Notes under the pieces: model-generated | What the model was told of the DNA's origin: nothing | Seen by the model: the letters and a program-made list of their open reading frames with translations, nothing else | Databases searched by the model: none | Shown: in pieces, positions 1 through 10,467 of the stretch | How the letters are laid out: every line of letters begins with the position of its first letter | How positions within the stretch are numbered: position 1 is the first letter of the stretch | Made by a program: the position numbers and the translations under genes | DNA from: Rachicladosporium sp. CCFEE 5018 | Taxonomy: Eukaryota > Ascomycota > Dothideomycetes > Cladosporiales > Cladosporiaceae | Assembly: GCA_002077045.2 (NCBI GenBank) | Contig: KZ111161.1 | Coordinates: forward strand, 310,001 to 374,000 | Length of the DNA stretch: 64,000 bases | Reading direction: 5' to 3'

Positions 1-388
1 TTGAGCGGCTTCAACGCATCGTGCAGTTGCACATAGACGCCGCTCTGGAGTAGGTCTTACACGAGAGGTAAGAAACGGGTGCGCAGAGGTTACCGCGTTG
101 CAGCGAGATGGCTAGAGCGAGATGGCTAGATTGGGGTCTTGCATGCAGGATGTGGCGGCCATGTGGGTGCAAGGGATGTTGGAAGTGGATAGAGGCAAGA
201 GGGAGGCGGAAACGGAGCAGCCCGCCGCCTAGGTCTTGGCGAGAGCGAAGTGAATGAAGATTACCAGATAGCAACCACATAGTATCGTATAACGAACGAC
301 GCTCGCCAGCGTCCACACCTCTCCCAACCGGGATCCTTCATCCCCTCATCCTCCCCGTCACGCCCGTAGGCGCGCCCCCATTGCCAAA
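1..388. other. Intergenic, no gene seen
   Basis: No open frame here looks like a protein. The last 80 bases before the first gene are C-rich with 'ccgtcacgcccg'-type runs, consistent with a fungal 5' leader. Confidence 0.5.
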
Positions 389-1237
389 ATGCAAGGCTTC
401 AACATGGGCCGCTACCACCCCCCCGACGCCCCCACCACAAACCCCAACACCCTCCACCGCCGCCGTGCGCCCGGCACGCTCTCCAAATCCAGCACGCAAA
501 CAGTCCGCTTCGAAATGCCCTTCGCAGTCTGGTGCTCCACGTGCCCCAAACCGACTCTGATTCCGCAAGGCGTACGTTTCAATGCCGAGAAGAAGAAAGT
601 CGGGATGTACTTTAGTACGCCGATATGGGAGTTCAGGATGAAGCATAACATCTGTGGCGGGGCGGTGGAGATAAGGACTGATCCGAAGACGACGAGATAT
701 CTGGTCGTGGGTGGAGGGAAAGCGAGGGATTATGGGGAGGAGGTCGCGGTGCTCGGCGGGCCGGTGCTGAGCGAAACGGAGAAGGCTGAAAGGGAGGAAG
801 ATGCGTTCGCGGCGCTTGAGGGGAAGGCAGAGGAGAAAGCTGTGGTGCTCGAGGGGAAGAGAAGGGTTGAGGAGTTGTTTGAGGGCAGGGAGAGGGATTG
901 GAGGGATACGTGGAGTGCCAATCGGAGATTGAGGGAGGGATTTCGGCGGGAGAGGAAGGCGTTAAAGAGGGAAGAGGAGGGGAGGGAGAGGTTGAAGGAG
1001 AAGTTTGGCATTGAGGTCGAGGTCCAGGAGGAGGTTGAGCAGGATCGGCAGAGGGCGAAGTTGGTGGTGTTTGGTGATGAGGGTGAGCGGGAAATTCGAG
1101 GCCCAGAGCACTTCCTACGTACGCCCGGGATGCCATCGAACAGCAAGCGGAAGGTACCAGTGAGCAATAGCAAGTCCGATGCCTTGCGGCGACAGCTCGT
1201 GAGCAACACCCGAGCAGCCATCGATCCATTCGGATGA
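389..1237 (+). CDS. Cwc16/Yju2-family splicing factor (CCDC130/Saf4-like)
   Basis: Single-exon gene for 282 residues. Residues about 41-115 carry the Cwc16 (DUF572) signature: FEMPFAVWCSTCPK, then GVRFNAEKKKVG, YFSTPIWEFRMK and EIRTDPKTTRY. The first zinc pair is Cys49/Cys52. The second is HNIC, so the CxxC of CCDC130 is HxxC here, still able to bind metal. The C-terminal half is a Lys/Glu/Arg-rich predicted coiled coil (about 130-225) with a basic tail, as in this branch of the family. Cwc16 proteins act in the nucleus with the spliceosome around the first catalytic step. The ATG at 389 lies close before the domain, and the upstream C-rich leader fits. The length is near that of small fungal Saf4 proteins. 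I am sure of the family; assignment to the Saf4/CCDC130 branch rather than Yju2 itself rests on the YFSTPIWEFRMK stretch. Confidence 0.9.
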   Translation: MQGFNMGRYHPPDAPTTNPNTLHRRRAPGTLSKSSTQTVRFEMPFAVWCSTCPKPTLIPQGVRFNAEKKKVGMYFSTPIWEFRMKHNICGGAVEIRTDPKTTRYLVVGGGKARDYGEEVAVLGGPVLSETEKAEREEDAFAALEGKAEEKAVVLEGKRRVEELFEGRERDWRDTWSANRRLREGFRRERKALKREEEGRERLKEKFGIEVEVQEEVEQDRQRAKLVVFGDEGEREIRGPEHFLRTPGMPSNSKRKVPVSNSKSDALRRQLVSNTRAAIDPFG

Positions 1238-1467
1238 AAGTTTGAGCATCTTTACGATTCAGCATGGCGTTTGGAGGAAACATATACCCTTTTGATCCCG
1301 GATTTGTGGATTTCAAAGCACAGCATGGTGTTACGCATTTTATATAGATCTAGCAGACGACGCTGAACCATCACCACGACCAGTATGCCCAATGTCCCAA
1401 TACAGCCCTCCTCTTCTATCCCCATTCTACACTCCACATGATCCTCACACCATGCACTCCCATTCTC

Positions 1468-2799
1468 CTAGTACCCAATATCCACCGTCGTCACATCCTC
1501 AATGAAGTGCTTCTGCCTCGTCCCACTCGTAAACCACAAAAACCACGGGATAACATAGGTCTTAATCTTATGTCCCAACCACCCAGCATCGCTCACAGTC
1601 CTCACAACATCTTTGCTCTCCTCGAAAGCGGCTTCAATGCGGCCGCGGCGCAACTTCTCGTAAGCGTCGAAAGCCTCTTTCATGTTATTGCCGGGCTTGC
1701 CCTTTTCGATCCAGCGGGTCAGGCAGCGGGAGAAGAGAACGGTGTCTTCGAAGACTATGCCTGTGGATTCGCCTTGTGGGGGCATGGCGTGCTGTAAGAT
1801 ATGTCAGTGGGGGAGGGTGGAGGGGAGGGCGAGGGTAGGACTTACTGCTGCGTCGCCGAGGAGCATAACCCGATCGGTAGCCCACTTCCCGTGCTTGGAA
1901 AGCGTGAAGATAGGCCACAAGAAGAAGTCCTCCGCCTTCTTGATCAAAGGCACAATACAAGGGATATTCGAATCCCCGAATCTTGACAAGATCTCCTCCC
2001 TCGTCTTCTCCGCCTCGGCGCCCTTGGCCTTCCAGCCATCCCGAGACCCAATATCAGGCACCTGCATCACAGCGCCAATGTACACGGAGTCCTTGGCGGA
2101 GTTGTGGTAGCTCGTGAGCAGCATGCCGCGGCGCGCGAAGTTGATGGCCGTGCAGTCGAAGTGCACCGCGAAGTCCTTCTCGATAGGCGCAAAGCCAAAG
2201 GCGTTGGCGACGCCAGAGTAAGTCTCCTTGCGCTCGGGCTCGACGTGCTTGTTGCGGGTGACGGAGTGGATGCCATCGCAACCCATAAGCAGATCACCAG
2301 AAACGGTCTCGCCGTCCTCGAAAGTGAGAGTGACTTTGTCGGCGGTCTCTTTAATGTCTATGGTCTTTTTGCCGCAGGTGAGAGTGATGTTCTCGTGCTG
2401 CTCGAGCGTGGAAAGCACGCCCTTGAGGGCATCTCCGCGAGTGATGCGCAGGGCTTTGTAGGGCGGGTTGCCGACGCCTTTGCCTTCTGGGCCGCTGAAG
2501 TCGGAAGTTGCGAGACGCGTGGAATAGATGTCGAAGACTTCGAGGAAGTCGATTGTGTGGCCGTAGTCGCGCTCACGGATGATTGGGAGCGCACCGAGGT
2601 GGTCTAGTAGGCGGAGGGCATTGGGTGTGAGGTTTACGGCGCCGCCGATTGTTGCTGGCACTGGGCGGACTTCGAAAATCTTGATCCGGGGGATTTGATC
2701 TTTTGGGGCGAACTTCGTGAGGGCGAGTGCGGTGGTCAAGCCTGCAATGCCTCCGCCGAGAATGAGGATGTCCAGGCCTTCTGGAGATGCTGGTGCCAT
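1468..2799 (-). CDS. FAD-dependent aromatic monooxygenase (salicylate hydroxylase-like), two exons
   Basis: Flavoprotein hydroxylase, expected to use NAD(P)H and O2 on an aromatic substrate in the cytosol. Exon 1 runs 2799-1846 and exon 2 1791-1468. The 54-bp intron has donor GTAAGT and acceptor TTACAG, and splicing restores LLGDAAHAMPPQGESTG, the FAD-ribityl (GD) motif. The N-terminal Rossmann motif is DILILGGGIAGLTTAL, and a GCDGIHS (DG) motif sits mid-protein. I start at MAPASPEG because it leaves a normal short lead to the GxGxxG motif; an in-frame ATG 63 bp upstream is possible. The predicted protein has about 425 residues, normal for the family. It is not related in position to the two TetX-like monooxygenases in the duplicated blocks. 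The substrate cannot be read from the sequence. Confidence 0.87.
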
Positions 2800-3830
2800 G
2801 TTCGCTGAATTTCTGATGCACGTAGTTCCGTGTCGTGTACTTTGTTGTCGGTTCAAAATCACAACAATTGATTAATGAGAGAGCAAGAAATGGAATCCGC
2901 GACACTACTTAAGAGACAATAGTTTACTTGATTCAGCTCTTGATGAGGCTAACCTTATTATAGCTTACCTGCGCCCTGACCCCGATCCTGTCACGCTTGG
3001 GGATCCGGCAGGCGGAGCGAGTTCATCAAATGCTTGTGACGGCGGAGCCCGGCTGATGCCGTCGAATCCTCCGCGTGGTACCACCAAAGTCTCTCTGATG
3101 GCCTTCTCAGGTGTGGGAAGCATAACTCTGAAAGGTCAGGTAATTGATGCGCCGACCTGCAGCACGATATGTACGGGCAATTTGGAGTCCCAGATTGACG
3201 ATTTGCTTGGTGTTTTCGAGATAGGCAATCCTGCAGGTGCATGCCCGGATCGGCGCTAAATCTGAGCTATTTCGAGCTGCCTTACACGTGGGATCTCGGT
3301 GTTTAAAGAGCCTGGGATGCCGACGGTCTACCTCTTCGTTATCATTGGCGATTCACAACAAGTCACAATGCTTATGCAGCCAGGCTGTCCGACAACGAGA
3401 CGTGCTATACGTTATCGGCATTTGTGGCAGAGGGAGCGATCTTGGATTTCACCGGCGACTCGATGATGGAAGAGATTGTCGCCAGTTCACGCCGTTCTTT
3501 GCCTGTAAATGGAGCTAGGAACGATACCATAGGCTACTTGCAGCCTGCGGTCTTGTGGAAGTCACCCTACCCTGAACGACATGAGATTGCACCGATGATC
3601 CGTTTACGGTTGAGCTCATCACGAGTTCTGAAAGCAGTCGACGTGATCGGCCGTCAGAACCAAGTCCACGAAAGCCTAGTAGCCCATTGAAGACATCAGT
3701 AGGCGTACGACCTGCGAAGAGCGATCTTGCTCCATGCCTAGTGGGCAGTCTGCTAATTCTGGCACGCTCGGTAAGTAGAAGGTATACATGTCGTCGAATT
3801 CGGCGACGGTCACCTGGGTATTGATCGAGA
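2800..3830. other. Intergenic, no gene seen
   Basis: About 1 kb between divergent genes. Short open frames on both strands show no recognisable domain, no signal peptide and no plausible splicing partners. Confidence 0.5.
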
Positions 3831-3838
3831 TATATAAG
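3831..3838 (+). promoter_or_regulatory. TATA box
   Basis: TATATAAG lies about 70 bp before the ATG at 3906, a usual spacing for a fungal TATA promoter. It supports 3906, with its signal peptide, as the original start of the downstream SMP-30-like gene. Confidence 0.5.
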
Positions 3839-3905
3839 AACGCGATCAATGTCCCAGTCAGCACTTCACTGTGCTCGCTTGATTCCACTAGAATCACCTT
3901 CATTG

Positions 3906-4648
3906 ATGCAGTTCTTCATTGTCATTGCTTCTTTGTGTTTGCTTTCATCAGCCATCTATGCCTCTCCTATACATGCTCACAACATCTCGGCCCTGTCATA
4001 CTCAAGTCGCGACCGCAGGTCACCGCACGTAAGATACTCGACATAACCTCTGCCACCTTCCTCAACGGCCTTGCGGCTCCGCCGCTGGCTCCAGGTGTGC
4101 TCCTATCAGCCGACTCTGGTGCAGGTCTCATCTACCGCATTGATACCAAGCGCAGCACCTGGGACATCTTCCTCGATGATCTGACGCTCAAGCCGAATGC
4201 CTCTGCCGTCCCGGTTCTTGGTGTGAACGGCGTGCAGATCCGAGACAACTATCTGTACTACGACAACACTTTCCAGTTCCCCTTGCTAGCCCGCGTGCCG
4301 TTCCATCCGACCACTACAACGGTCTCAGGCCCAGTAGAAGTACTATTCAATATTCACACATACCCCTTGAATGGTAATAATGGCCAAGCAGACGACTTCA
4401 CTTTCGACCAGGGAGGGGAGATTTGGCTGGCGACCGCATCGAGTAGTCTAGTGAAGCTGGATCTCACGTCTAAAAGGCAGACCTTGATTGCGGGCGAGCC
4501 TGGCAGCTTGGCGCTGGTGGGTAGTACGGCTACTAAATTCGCGAGGGACGGAAGGACGTTGTATATCACTACGAACGGAGGGATCTCGGATCCTGTAAAT
4601 GGTATTGAGGGCGGGAAGGTATTCTCGCTAGACACGTCTTTGCTGTGA
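3906..4648 (+). pseudogene. Truncated secreted SMP-30/gluconolactonase-like beta-propeller
   Basis: The ATG at 3906 opens a clear signal peptide (MQFFIVIASLCLLSSAIYA), but that frame stops at about 4046. From about 4020 the next frame encodes an SMP-30-like six-bladed propeller segment: RKILDITSATFLNGLA, VLLSADSGAGLIYRID, DDFTFDQGGEIWLAT, and a C-terminal NGGISDPVNGIEGGKVFSLD. In fungal proteins of this type the signal peptide is followed by more than 100 residues (first propeller blades) before the FLNG blade. Those are missing, and the two parts are out of frame. I see no intron that would join them: the only GT...AG between them is 24 bp long. I read this as an internal deletion joining the 5' end to the middle of the gene. 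An unusual splice or an assembly error is the alternative. Confidence 0.6.
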
Positions 4649-4739
4649 GGCATGAGGTGAATTTGCAGAGGGGGATTGTAGACGACGGGGTGCCGTCTGC
4701 GATGTACAATTTCCCGTAGCAGGTGGTTCCATCAGTCTG

Positions 4740-5885
4740 CTATCGCGCACTTCGGGCTCCATACCCTCCGTCGTCTTCGGGAAGACATTCATCGTCTTCG
4801 TCGTCCTCATCTTCTTCTTCTTCATCATCATTATCACTGTCTTCAACACGGCCGGTGCTGTCATCTCCATCATCATCATCATCATCATCGCTGTCTTCAT
4901 CGTTACTACCATCGCTCCAACAATGCGCACCATGTCGAGTGATCTCAGTCTCCGATCCTTTCAGCCTTCGTCTGGGCGCCGCATCCGTGTTCTTCCACTT
5001 GATCAAGCCCTCGAACTTGACACTCAACCCCATGAAAGAGTGTTGCTTAGCGGGTATCTTTGATCGCTTCGCGTGAGTCATTACGTGAATATATAGCATC
5101 CAGTCTGTAGCGACAGCAAGAACACCAAGAGCGATCCCAGCGTCGCAGTAGATTACTGCCGTGAGCGTCCTCGTCGGCGATGTGGCACCCGTGACGTCCG
5201 GCCGCGCTTGTCTCCCCGGATTTGTGTCGATGAGACTTACTGATGCGCGAGTAAACGGCGGCTGGGACACGAGGAGCTTCGCATGATCGGTGTAACGAGC
5301 CATCCAATCCGTCGTGTAGTGGGTTTTCTGGTCCGACTTGTCGAGGTGGATGCTGGAGGGATTGATCTCAACCCTGGTCCAATACCCCCCTACCGCAGGG
5401 CTCACGAGTACCTGTGAGCTGCGGGACACCGCATCGCGGATCTGCCGGTCTGCGTCAAAGATAAGCATCGCGGCATGTATGTCCATCTCGACTTCGACTA
5501 ATTGTCCCTTGATGTTGGTATCGCCAAGACGTATCCGCAGGCCTGGCGTAGGGTAGTCGAGCAAACGCATGTCTGTCGTGGGGTAGTTCCAGATACCATA
5601 GCGGACCCAACGAACGCGGAGCTGTGGCGATTTGTGGCTGATGAGATGATTCCAGCGCTCGCAGACAGTGCGGAATCGCATTAGGCGATCGACTGGGCAG
5701 GCGAGAAGAATGACTCGCTGCGCACTACGTGGACGTATCCTGCGGAGTGCCAGATTCCCGAACGACTTATGGACCGGGGGCCTGTGACTTGGTCGACGAG
5801 GGTTCGGGTGAGCCACGGCGTACAGTGTCGGAGGCATGGTTTGAATATCAGGATGCACGACGGGCGGCTGTAACAAAGACTGCAC
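4740..5885 (-). CDS. F-box-like protein with long acidic tail
   Basis: Predicted 381-residue protein. Residues about 46-90 (LRRIRPRSAQRVILLACPVDRLMRFRTV...WNHLIS, then SPQLR) look like a degenerate F-box of the kind found in many fungal hypothetical proteins, which would make it a substrate adaptor for an SCF ubiquitin ligase. The middle has no recognised fold. The C-terminal 70 residues are almost all Asp/Glu with a few Ser, encoded by a TCATCATCC-type microsatellite at about 4790-4910. An in-frame ATG at 5837 (MPPTLYAV) could be the true start. The F-box call is tentative, since the usual LP..il motif is weak. Confidence 0.55.
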   Translation of the reverse strand: MQSLLQPPVVHPDIQTMPPTLYAVAHPNPRRPSHRPPVHKSFGNLALRRIRPRSAQRVILLACPVDRLMRFRTVCERWNHLISHKSPQLRVRWVRYGIWNYPTTDMRLLDYPTPGLRIRLGDTNIKGQLVEVEMDIHAAMLIFDADRQIRDAVSRSSQVLVSPAVGGYWTRVEINPSSIHLDKSDQKTHYTTDWMARYTDHAKLLVSQPPFTRASVSLIDTNPGRQARPDVTGATSPTRTLTAVIYCDAGIALGVLAVATDWMLYIHVMTHAKRSKIPAKQHSFMGLSVKFEGLIKWKNTDAAPRRRLKGSETEITRHGAHCWSDGSNDEDSDDDDDDDGDDSTGRVEDSDNDDEEEEDEDDEDDECLPEDDGGYGARSAR

Positions 5886-6968
5886 TCTGTGCCTGCCAGA
5901 TTGCAGGCGAAGGGCGGACTATGGCAAGGAATAGGGAATAGATCAAAGAGATAATGAAAGTTGGATAGATCTAACTTACACATCGCTCGCCTCGTCATTT
6001 GTGCGCGCAGTATAGGCGGTTGCCTCATGTGTCAGCTATAACGTTCAGTTGATGCCCATTAGAGGTCCTCCACTGGCCGAGAGCATCGTACTGTAATCCT
6101 ATTCTCCAAAAGTCAGAAGCGCTCCTGGATCAGCTAGTAGCTCAACTGGGCTTCCTCAAGTGCATTTGTCGATTAGGTAACTATCACGACTGGCTTGGTA
6201 GTAACGGTTTCCGGCTGTCAGACATTCGAAGAAGCGAAGATAGCTTGTCAACAGGCCTGTAGAATTGAGAGAGGAGGTCAGGTCGACGCCAAGCATTGTC
6301 GGATCTCGGCATGAATGGCTTCCGAAACAAAGTGCCATCATCGTATTTACCATAGCAACTGACATAATTCGCAGCACAATTTTACAGTATCAACGAAAAA
6401 GCACGGAAGTATCAGAGAGCATGCTCGTTGGCTATTAGGACGATATTGAATTGATGTGACGCGTCTTCGCGCTGCACTTGGTTACTGCCGATAGCTAGCC
6501 TCTCATGTCGCATGTCCAGCCACCACCGCAGCCCAACCACGCCTGACTCGGGCACACCACTTTGCATGTATACCTCGAGGACACTTCTTTCACTCTTGGC
6601 TCTGTATCATAGCGATATCATATCTCTTGATCTGCTTGTACATTCTTCTGCCCTTGTACAGTAACCCGTTACTTCCACGAAGTCGCTGTCGAGTCTCCAC
6701 AAGAAAGTCAAGAAGAACCCATTTGATCTAAGCAGCTCTACACAGTCGACGGATAGCGAAGCACGCCTACGCCGACGAAAGGCAAAGCAGTCAGCTCTCG
6801 AAGTCGAAATCAAGACCCGAAGATCAAGAGACAAGCCAGACCAATCCTCCGGAACACTATAATCGGTAATTCTACTGCATCTGCTCGCGAGCGACATACT
6901 CCTCTCGAGATCGGAATCTCTACGAATATCCTCCGGACAGTTCAGAAGACCAGTCACCATCTGTCAAG
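5886..6968. other. Intergenic, no gene seen
   Basis: No convincing coding sequence. The last 350 bp have CT-rich patches and probably form the promoter and leader of the small membrane-protein gene. A 117-codon frame on the minus strand (6607-6960) has no recognisable features and overlaps that leader. Confidence 0.45.
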
Positions 6969-7112
6969 ATGCAGCGCAACATCGTCATCTTCCTAATTAT
7001 CATCATCCTCTTTATCGTACTGGCACTCATCGGCTTCCTGATCTACCGAGCACAATCTGGCTTTAGCAGAGGGAGGGGAGGTACTTCAGAGACTAGTGGC
7101 AGCGGTGTATGA
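6969..7112 (+). CDS. 47-residue single-pass membrane protein
   Basis: A short frame that begins MQRNIVIFLIIIILFIV and continues LALIGFLIYRAQ: one strongly hydrophobic helix of about 23 residues at residues 5-28, then a short polar tail (GFSRGRGGTSETSGSGV). Only four residues precede the helix, so it could be a tail-in signal anchor or a small integral protein. I know no family for it. The second copy of this stretch at 8155-8246 begins inside the helix because of the gap. The long, CT-rich upstream region fits a real transcript. It remains a prediction from composition and a clean ATG-stop frame. Confidence 0.5.
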   Translation: MQRNIVIFLIIIILFIVLALIGFLIYRAQSGFSRGRGGTSETSGSGV

Positions 7113-8054
7113 ATGCCTACCGTCGGGTGAAGCAAGACGAGCGCTACCACTCGGGATCGGGCGAACATGCAGGAAGAGCCAGGCACAGCAATTGGGACGC
7201 CTATTCCTTTGAACACCGCCACGAAATCTGCACGGGCTTCAAAACGAGCGACTTCTTGAATTCGAGGGAGGTCGGAGGAAGCGAAACACAGGGAACGGGG
7301 CATGGCAGTGGTAATGATGACATGAATGCATTGGGCAGGGACTGGCTTGAAGCGGCCTCAAGAGGCATCGCTCGCTGTGTGTAATATATGGTCATGATAT
7401 AGATACCCCAAGGGAATGCACCTTTGTCACGAGGCGGTCTTCCTTAACATCCAATCCATCTCTTTCGCCTGCTCCGCTCTCACCAACATCTCCAGTCTCG
7501 CCTTCGTCATAAAGTCATGGTCTTCGTACTCGAAGCCTGGCACGACCGTCTCGCTGATCAGCAGACCCTCGCTGCTGTTACCACCGTCCTCGTCTGCCAC
7601 GAGGTACGAGCATTTGTATTTACCGCCGTTGACGATCCATTGACACCTCTCCCCTTTCAAGAGATCCATGCCAACAACGAAGACCTCCACCCTTGCCTTG
7701 CCCGTCCACCTTTCCCTCTCGCTCAACCCATGCCCACCATAACCTCCTACACACTCCTCTGCCGCGACCTCATCAGCATGCACTAGCACATATACCCCTC
7801 GTCCCTTATGCAATGTATGCACAGTCCGCCCCTTGTTCCTATGGAAGTGGCCAAGCGGACTCGAAGGCGTGAGGAGGTAGTGTATTGATGTGCTGGCGCT
7901 GCGAGTAGAATTCGGGTCCGAGGGGTCAAAGGGATTTGGGACTCGAAGGGTGTTGCGATCAGTCTCGACGAAGTAGCCGCCTTCTGGGTGGGGCTGGAGT
8001 GATAGATGGGAGATGAGGGACTTGAGGTATGGTGACTCCGGCGGGGCAGGGGAG
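7021..8054. repeat. Direct repeat, copy A (abuts the gap)
   Basis: This 1034-bp stretch is repeated at 8155-9187 with only a few differences that I can see (a C deletion and three substitutions, all in the first 250 bp). Copy A ends exactly at the first N and copy B begins exactly after the last N. That geometry points to two contig ends that overlap but were not merged. Confidence 0.85.
7427..8054 (-). CDS. DUF985 cupin, partial copy cut by gap
   Basis: The C-terminal ~208 residues of the DUF985 protein described at 8560-9228, with the same stop codon. The 5' end falls in the run of Ns. The coding sequence is the same as in the complete copy as far as I can compare. I believe it is the same gene seen twice because of an unmerged contig overlap, not a true paralogue. 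Confidence 0.7.
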
Positions 8055-8154
8055 NNNNNNNNNNNNNNNNNNNNNNNNNNNNNNNNNNNNNNNNNNNNNN
8101 NNNNNNNNNNNNNNNNNNNNNNNNNNNNNNNNNNNNNNNNNNNNNNNNNNNNNN
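8055..8154. other. Assembly gap (100 N)
   Basis: Exactly 100 Ns, the usual placeholder for a gap of unknown size. It is flanked by the two copies of the direct repeat. Confidence 0.99.
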
Positions 8155-8246
8155 TGGCACTCATCGGCTTCCTGATCTACCGAGCACAATCTGGCTTTAG
8201 CAGAGGGAGGGGAGGTACTTCAGAGACTAGTGGCAGCGGTGTATGA
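8155..8246 (+). CDS. Small membrane protein, partial copy after gap
   Basis: Same frame as the last 29 residues of the gene at 6969-7112 (ALIGFLIYRAQ to the same stop). The 5' part is missing at the gap. Most likely the same locus assembled twice. Confidence 0.55.
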
Positions 8247-9187
8247 ATGCCTACGTCGGGTGAAGCAAGACGAGAGCTACCACTCGGGATCGGGCGAACA
8301 TGCAGGAAGAGCCAGGCACAGCAATTGCGACGCCTATTCCTTTGAACACCGCCACGAAATCTGCACGGGCTTCAAAACGAGCGACTTCCTGAATTCGAGG
8401 GAGGTCGGAGGAAGCGAAACACAGGGAACGGGGCATGGCAGTGGTAATGATGACATGAATGCATTGGGCAGGGACTGGCTTGAAGCGGCCTCAAGAGGCA
8501 TCGCTCGCTGTGTGTAATATATGGTCATGATATAGATACCCCAAGGGAATGCACCTTTGTCACGAGGCGGTCTTCCTTAACATCCAATCCATCTCTTTCG
8601 CCTGCTCCGCTCTCACCAACATCTCCAGTCTCGCCTTCGTCATAAAGTCATGGTCTTCGTACTCGAAGCCTGGCACGACCGTCTCGCTGATCAGCAGACC
8701 CTCGCTGCTGTTACCACCGTCCTCGTCTGCCACGAGGTACGAGCATTTGTATTTACCGCCGTTGACGATCCATTGACACCTCTCCCCTTTCAAGAGATCC
8801 ATGCCAACAACGAAGACCTCCACCCTTGCCTTGCCCGTCCACCTTTCCCTCTCGCTCAACCCATGCCCACCATAACCTCCTACACACTCCTCTGCCGCGA
8901 CCTCATCAGCATGCACTAGCACATATACCCCTCGTCCCTTATGCAATGTATGCACAGTCCGCCCCTTGTTCCTATGGAAGTGGCCAAGCGGACTCGAAGG
9001 CGTGAGGAGGTAGTGTATTGATGTGCTGGCGCTGCGAGTAGAATTCGGGTCCGAGGGGTCAAAGGGATTTGGGACTCGAAGGGTGTTGCGATCAGTCTCG
9101 ACGAAGTAGCCGCCTTCTGGGTGGGGCTGGAGTGATAGATGGGAGATGAGGGACTTGAGGTATGGTGACTCCGGCGGGGCAGGGGAG
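8155..9187. repeat. Direct repeat, copy B
   Basis: Partner of 7021-8054. The match ends at 9187 only because copy A is cut by the gap there; sequence on this side continues into the full DUF985 start. Confidence 0.85.
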
Positions 9188-9228
9188 GAGGTGGTGAAAG
9201 TGGGTTTGAGAAGAAAGGGAGAAGCCAT
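8560..9228 (-). CDS. DUF985 (cupin_5) family protein
   Basis: Complete 222-residue single-exon gene. Motifs of DUF985 are clear: LISHLSLQPHPEGGYFVETDR, STSIHYLLT, LGHFHRNK and VVPGFEYEDHDF near the C terminus. The family has a cupin beta-barrel; HFHR and the following residues line the pocket. Bacterial and fungal members are mostly uncharacterised small cytosolic proteins, so no reaction is assigned. The start (MASPFLLKP) gives a short lead before the conserved part. The gene is convergent with the small membrane-protein gene, whose 3' end lies about 300 bp away across a spacer with no recognisable gene. Confidence 0.85.
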   Translation of the reverse strand: MASPFLLKPTFTTSSPAPPESPYLKSLISHLSLQPHPEGGYFVETDRNTLRVPNPFDPSDPNSTRSASTSIHYLLTPSSPLGHFHRNKGRTVHTLHKGRGVYVLVHADEVAAEECVGGYGGHGLSERERWTGKARVEVFVVGMDLLKGERCQWIVNGGKYKCSYLVADEDGGNSSEGLLISETVVPGFEYEDHDFMTKARLEMLVRAEQAKEMDWMLRKTAS

Positions 9229-10467
9229 AGCCGTTTGCGTAGTCCCGGTTACGGAGGTGCTGAGGAAGGGACGAGGTCAAGGTGAGGTGCTTGTTTGATG
9301 CTTTGCTTACCGCAAAATATGGTAGTCCGCTGCCGCTCTGCATGAAACAGCGCCGCTTGTGGCCCACCGCTGCGTCGGACTCTGCAACATTCGCTTTAGC
9401 ATCCAAGGCTGTATACTGTGCCACTTCTTTCGACGTGAGCTTGATCGGCCAATCACTGGAGAAGTCTCGAATGCACCACTGTGCATGGCCATCATCGCCT
9501 CGCGAGTCCGCCCGATGCAGGAAGTCCTTGGCATCGAGACTGAGGATTTGAGGACCACAGTCGCGTCCTAAACTTCTTCTCTACTTGAACTCCACTCATA
9601 AACGGTCCTTCGTCCGCTCTAGAGTCCACTACAAGCGTCCCAAGATAGCTCCCGTGGTGGAGCTCGCAGCGGCGCAGACGAGATCTACATTACTGCCGAG
9701 CTCCACGCACATGGCAGATCTTGCTTTCGACCAACGACAACTTCTTGACACCACACGCTTTGAAGCCTCGTCCAGCCATCGAACCCACGACGTGCCCGTG
9801 TATCGTGTCGTGTCTTGCGGACATTAAGGTAGCTCGACATGCTCCCGGTCGGGTTCTCTCTCGCCTCTGTTTGAGTGAGCGAGCGAACGGTCTACCGCGC
9901 GGTCGTGACCCTTCAGCACCTCGACGGCCCGAATCAAGGACCCATCCCCGTGAAGGGCTGACTAGACAAGACAGGAACTCGCGGTCTTGTTCGCTACAGT
10001 AAAGTGTACGGCCCTTATATGACGCTCACGTTGCCTTGCATCAGTGACAACCAAAGGCATAGAACTGAGTGCCGCGGATTCACGCTCCTTCGACGCGACT
10101 TTCCTGGCCACTAAAGAGTAAGGTATGTCAAGTGTGGAATCGGTGGAGTTGATCACCTGGGCAGCCTGGCAATTCTGTCGACATCTCTCCTCGCAGTCGT
10201 GCCTGCGATTTTTCCTCAAGCCGACTTCCTCTAGTCCACTTTCCCTTCCTCCTCACATTTTCAACAAGTTCTTTTAGCATGTGAACCCTTTTTTGGTCAC
10301 CTTCTCTAGACATCAGCGTCACAGTACTGGATATCTGTGGCATCAATCTCAGGAATTCAGTCTTCATTTGTTTGGCATCAGTGTTGCATACGCTCTGACT
10401 CGCTTCGAGCAATCCTACCGACAAGGCAGCACCTCAAGTCCGACAGCCTCCCAACAGATATCACAGC
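9229..10467. other. Intergenic, no gene seen
   Basis: About 1.2 kb between divergent genes. Open frames here are short and without recognisable features. The stretch 10200-10467 is CT-rich and is the likely leader of the SDR gene. Confidence 0.5.

Noticed and set aside
633..1316. Long proline- and serine-rich frame on the minus strand
   Set aside because: It is the antisense of the Cwc16-type gene; its composition mirrors the Lys/Glu-rich coiled coil.
4628..5076. Ser-rich and Met/Lys-rich frames at 4.6-5.1 kb
   Set aside because: They are other frames of the TCA/TCC microsatellite that encodes the acidic tail of the F-box-like protein.
7109..7384. 91-codon frame on the plus strand between the small membrane protein and DUF985
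   Set aside because: The frame overlaps the end of the membrane-protein gene, is changed at its start by the 1-bp indel between repeat copies, and has no recognisable features.
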